Of a stretch of DNA of 64,000 bases, positions 60,076 to 64,000 are shown piece by piece. The notes under the pieces were generated by a model. That model was not told the DNA's origin, did no database searches, and saw only the letters and a program-made list of their open reading frames with translations. How positions within the stretch are numbered: the stretch's first letter is position 1; each line of letters opens with the position of its first letter. This stretch comes from Leptidea sinapis. Lineage: Eukaryota > Arthropoda > Insecta > Lepidoptera > Pieridae. The stretch is taken from the NCBI RefSeq assembly GCF_905404315.1, contig NC_066287.1, positions 10,416,001 through 10,480,000 on the forward strand. Direction: 5' to 3'. The translations under genes and the position numbers were made by a program.

Positions 60076-61577
60076 ATGCTTTCTGATGAATCTAGCAGTG
60101 ATTCAGAAACAGGCAGGTTTAAATGCCAGTCAAATACATCTGATGAAAAGAAATCATCAAGAACCAATACCTCAAATTTGAACCGCAATAGGAATTCTGC
60201 TGAAAAATTTGATAGAAGAAGTAATAGAGACAGATTTGAAAGGTACCCTCGAGACAGAAACAGGCACAATAGGTACTCTCCTGTTAGAAGTAGACATCAT
60301 AGAGATGGAAGTAGAGAAAGGAGGTCACGTGATAGGCACAGACATAGAGATAGCCGTGAACAATCAAAGCGTAGAGGTCATAGTGCAAGTAGAGAAAGAA
60401 AAAGAAAGTCAAGATCCAGATCTTACAAGTCACCTTTACATAGAAATATCAAAACTGAAATAATTTCAAAGGATAGAGAATCTGATAAAAACAGTAAAAA
60501 TGTGACAGAAGAGATATCATTGTCTCCATCATCAGTAGTTAAGAGATCAGAAGTTCACAAACCAGTCCAAGAAGAAGTAAAAAAAAGTCAAAGTCCAGTG
60601 CCTTTACATGATAATATTGAAAGTGAAGAAGAAATACAACCAGGTTCTTATTACAGCATGGTACCAACTGTAGTTAAGGAGAAATCTGAGGAATCAAGTG
60701 AAATTGATTCATCTGATGATGAGAAGCTGAGGGCTAAATTGCTTAGCATAGAAAGAGAATTGAACAAAAATAAGAAGAGGAAACATAAAAAGAAACACAA
60801 AAGAAAGACTTCTAAATCAAGAAAGGAGAAGGCTGAAACTCCTGCAAATATTGAGGTGAGCAGTACAACAGATATACTGGAAGTTAGCATAGAGAGTAAC
60901 CCACAATCAGAAGAAGTATCATCAACTCAGAAAAATTCTCAAGCAGATAAAAGTGATGGAGAGATTTTGAGTGACAATTCCACTGATATAGATCCGAATG
61001 ACTTAAGACATAAATTGAAAAGATCAAAAGAAAAAAGTCAACCTTTACTTGATGTTTGTGGTCCTGCCTTGCCTCCTCATCTACAAACTCACTTTAGAAA
61101 AAGTAATTCTCCAGATGTGGAAGTTGTTGAGACCCCATGTAGTAATGAGGCTAAAAATATAGGTTGGTAATAATTTCTTTAAGTAATTATAATTCTTTGA
61201 AATTTAATAAAATTGGGTTAACCTATTTAGTTATTTTTTGTAATAGTTACATGTGTTATAGGCCCATCAATCCCAGATGATCTGCGTAAAGTATTAGCTG
61301 CAAAAAGTCAAGAAATACTTGTAAATGAAAGCTCTGAAGATGATGGTATTGGTCCTGTGCCTGTTGGAGCTGAAGAAAAGCTGTCGGAAGCACATGAGCG
61401 CTTGGAAGAGAGAGCTTATGAATTGAAAATTAAAAGCTTGGAAGGTCAAAATTTGAAAGATAAAGATGTCAAATCTAGGGAGGAATGGATGCTTGAATTG
61501 CCTGAAGGAAAAACAAAGTTTTTGGGACTTGAGGCTCGAAGTTTTAGAGCCAAAGAAGGGCCCGATATGTCAGACAG
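60076..61577 (+). CDS. GPALPP1: GPALPP1-like nuclear protein (3' end beyond the next repeats or window)
   Basis: Exons seen: 60068-61162 (ATG at 60076, donor GTTGGT, phase 1) and 61262-61577 (acceptor TGTTATAG, donor GTATGT, phase 2). The protein starts MLSDESSSDSETG, followed by an Arg/Ser/Asp-rich stretch (RDRNRHNRYSPVRSRHHRDG), acidic and lysine-rich parts (KKRKHKKKHKRKTSKSRK), then the motif GPALPPHLQ at about 329 with variants GPSIPDDLR and GIGPVPVG. Next come REEWMLELPE and FLGLEARSFRAKEGPDMSDR, which in the family precede the C-terminal domain, still missing here. The function is poorly known; RS-rich composition fits a nuclear or RNA-related role. The start codon is 101 nt after the TAM41 stop, directly behind an acceptor (TTTTCAG at 60061-60067). 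Confidence 0.85.
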
Positions 61578-61649
61578 GTATGTAAAGTTTATTTATTTAT
61601 CTGTTTCTTTTTTTATATTTTCTCAAAGCACTTTGGTAATGGTTTATTG

Positions 61650-62150
61650 TTAATGATATGGTATGGTTATTTAAATACGCTGGTATAAATCTCGCAATTT
61701 AGGTTAACTAACATGTGTTCACTTTTCACTCGCGTCAGTCCGGATTTACGACTAAATCTCAAAGGACCACAATGTACAGTATTCTGGTTGCCGTACAGAT
61801 TAATTTATGTATGGTTCATAAATTACACTAGACTTAAGAACAATTAGTTTATTGACCTAAGTTTAAATGGTAAAAACGGTAAATGGTTACGAGCACACAC
61901 GAACCGATTGATGCTCGAACATGAACTGGGGGAAAATGTGGAAACACGGCACGCGCCAGCGCATTCGGTGACTGGATTCAACATGATGTGCGCTGTTCCA
62001 TTCGTACACTGATGTTCATCAGGGTAATCATCAGGACGGATCTTTTCATACAAACATTCTCCCTGTGTTAGCGCTTGAACAAGTTCATTATCTATGTCTC
62101 TCTATTTTGCTTTTTTTTGATATTTTTGTTTTTGCAAGTGCTAGATTATT
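61650..62150. other. intron or intergenic, no exon seen
   Basis: The expected next GPALPP1 exon was not found here. A short minus ORF at 61844-62053 has no recognisable features. Confidence 0.4.
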
Positions 62151-62159
62151 TTAAACAGT

Positions 62160-63010
62160 AGTTAAAATGACTTAATCATATAGTCTATCATGGTTACATT
62201 TGCTGATGATACAGCCATAAATTGCAATGAGGAAAACACTGCTTTTGAACCTGCAAAACCTTGCTTGACGCAATAGAAAAGTGCATGCAGTGGGTGCATT
62301 AACAAAAGAGGCAGTAAGTCTGTGCATGTAAATTCTCATTGAGGAAACAAATCTGCACCCTGGTTAAATTTTGTAATGAAAACATTACAAATAATGACAC
62401 TTCCCAATACTGGCTAGGTATTTTGATACATTCATTTTTGCATACATTTGGATACAAAACTCACATACCAAAAAACATGATGAACTGAACTTACAATTTA
62501 GAATTAATCTTAAGTGGCTATTGTGAACAAGATAAATGCTTTAAAATTATAATAAAAACATTAAATATCTCAAGAAAAAATTTTCAGCATTAAGTTCTCA
62601 CCAACTATATCTTCGGTTTGTCCATAATCTCTACATAATCATTACACCTGTTCATAAAACTTCCTTTTTCAACAATTCATTTGCTGTGCAAGCTATGGAA
62701 TTCTCTTCCCTCTGAAATCAGAAAGGCTCAAACTCTCCAATTTTTCAAAACAATGCTCCATTACATTATTATTTATTACTGTGACAAATTCATTACTAGT
62801 TCTTTTCTTGGAATTATTTACTGTATGTGCATGTTTAAATTATATGCATATTGATAACACCACCTTCTGTTATCTTTTCAACTATAACTAATTCATTACA
62901 GGTTGCCTGGTAGAAATCGCTCTTAAGCGATAAGGCCGCCTATTGCTTTTCGTAGTCTCGATTTTTGTTATGTTAATTATTTTGTGGTGTGCAATAAAGA
63001 TATATTTCAT
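62160..63010 (+). mobile_element. decayed non-LTR retrotransposon with reverse transcriptase FADD motif
   Basis: The plus strand encodes VTFADDTAINCNEENTAF, containing the catalytic F-A-D-D box, then stops and frameshifts. It closes with the characteristic 3' tail GATAAGGCCGCCTATTGC and CAATAAAGATATATTTCATT. Confidence 0.75.
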
Positions 63011-63089
63011 TTCATTTAAATAGCACAAACAAGACCATTACAAGTACCTTCAAATAGCTACAATATAAAGTAAGGATAAACAGGCAACA

Positions 63090-64000
63090 ATGCTCTATGA
63101 TTAGCTTTATGATTACGAAGTGCTCGTCAACGTGATACCCTCTTAGCCTCAGTCACAAAGTTCAATAAAAATAAAAAGGCTCATGAAAAGCTAAACTCTG
63201 GCCATTTCGGTGTTTCTGGAAGTGCTCCTCTTGCCCCAATCTACGTTAGCGAACATCTTACCCCAGCAAATAAGTCTTTACATGCAGCTGCTCGAACAAC
63301 GGCTAAAGTCTCGGGCTATAAGTATGTATGGGTTCGTAACGGGCGAATCTATATGAGAAAAGACGAATCGTGCTCCTGCATTCTAATCCGCAGTCAATTA
63401 CTTAGGAACTATATGTATTTTATGATTTAGATTTAAATGCGACTCAGTTTTTCATTTCTAAATTCGATTCTGTTGACATATATTATCAGAACGTAAGAGG
63501 TATACGTACAAAAACTAATGAAATATATAAAAATATTCTTCAAAATGAATATAAAATTATAATTTTTACCGAAACATGGTTAAACAATCAAATATTTGAT
63601 AACGAATTCATCGATGGTCGTTATGTGGTCTACCGCCGTGATCGCCATACTTCCAGTAATAGCAAGTTGGATGGCGGAGGAGTTATGATAGCAGTAATGA
63701 AAGACATAACTTCAGCACGTATCAGTCATTATGAAAGCGAATGTGAAGATCTATGGATAACTATAGAGTTGAATCTGAATAACATCCTTAAAAAAATAAC
63801 AATTTGTGCTGTCTATTTACCTCCACCTGTCAAACTTCACACTCAAGCTGCTTTTATTAATAACGCTAACTCTGTCATCGATCATACAGAATAATTAATT
63901 ATAATTGGAGATTTTAATCAGAGCTCAATTATCTGGTCACCCGTAAACAACAGTACATACACTCTACCATCATACCACCACAATCCCTTAGGTTATAATT
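63090..64000 (+). mobile_element. non-LTR retrotransposon, ORF1 end and ORF2 endonuclease start (runs off the edge)
   Basis: 63240-63370 encodes VSEHLTPANKSLHAAARTTA and YKYVWVRNGRIYMRKDE, the C-terminal part of ORF1 proteins of this class. From about 63470, YYQNVRGIRTKTNEIYKNIL, FTETWLNNQ, GGGVMIAVM and, after a TAA at 63893, IIIGDFNQSS give the endonuclease/exonuclease/phosphatase domain with its catalytic Glu (TETW) and GDFN. The in-frame stop suggests an old copy. The reverse transcriptase part lies beyond 64000. Confidence 0.85.

Noticed and set aside
60209..60463. 84-residue ORF MIEEVIETDLKGTLETETGT
   Set aside because: Frame-shifted shadow of the RS-rich part of the GPALPP1-like gene.

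Overview
The window looks like nuclear DNA of a moth or butterfly. It is AT-rich, carries spliced genes with GT/AG introns, and is crowded with dispersed repeats of types common in Lepidoptera: tRNA-derived SINEs, 5'-truncated non-LTR retrotransposons, non-autonomous Helitrons ending in CTAG, TIR-type MITEs and a piggyBac-like TTAA insertion. The species cannot be named from the sequence alone. No bacterial operons, CRISPR arrays or rRNA genes were seen.

Layout. (1) 0.36-13.4 kb, minus strand: a tandem group of lipocalin-like genes. B (4692-8545) is complete in three exons. A (359-1509) runs off the left edge. C (13150-13401) shows only its first exon. (2) 13.4-26 kb: repeat-rich DNA almost without coding sequence. 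It holds a candidate 36-nt micro-exon (17531-17566) and a GC-rich block with a perfect CRE and a splice donor (20690-21577) that looks like a promoter plus non-coding first exon. (3) 26031-26681, minus: intronless mitochondrial adenylate kinase 3. (4) 28501-42983, plus: a 16-exon gene I reconstructed as a PARG-fold (poly(ADP-ribose) glycohydrolase-like) protein of about 941 residues. It has lost the catalytic glutamate and carries about 490 extra residues inside the fold. (5) 48927-57755, minus: COP9 signalosome subunit 6 in six exons. (6) 58964-59974, plus: mitochondrial CDP-diacylglycerol synthase TAM41. (7) 60076-61577 and onward, plus: GPALPP1-like protein, running off the right edge. (8) 62-64 kb: non-LTR retrotransposon remains, including an endonuclease domain.

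How the genes relate. The lipocalins form one paralogous family with the same exon phases. CSN6 and TAM41 are head to head about 1.2 kb apart and may share a promoter region. GPALPP1 begins 101 nt after the TAM41 stop, directly behind a splice acceptor, so the two may share a first exon or a transcript. The other genes show no functional link.

The most interesting item is the PARG-like gene. Exon phases join without a break across all 16 exons, and the flanking PARG motifs are recognisable, yet the QEE signature reads QES and the third glycine of the GGG loop is Asp. This suggests a degenerate, probably inactive PARG-fold protein with a new serine- and acid-rich module.
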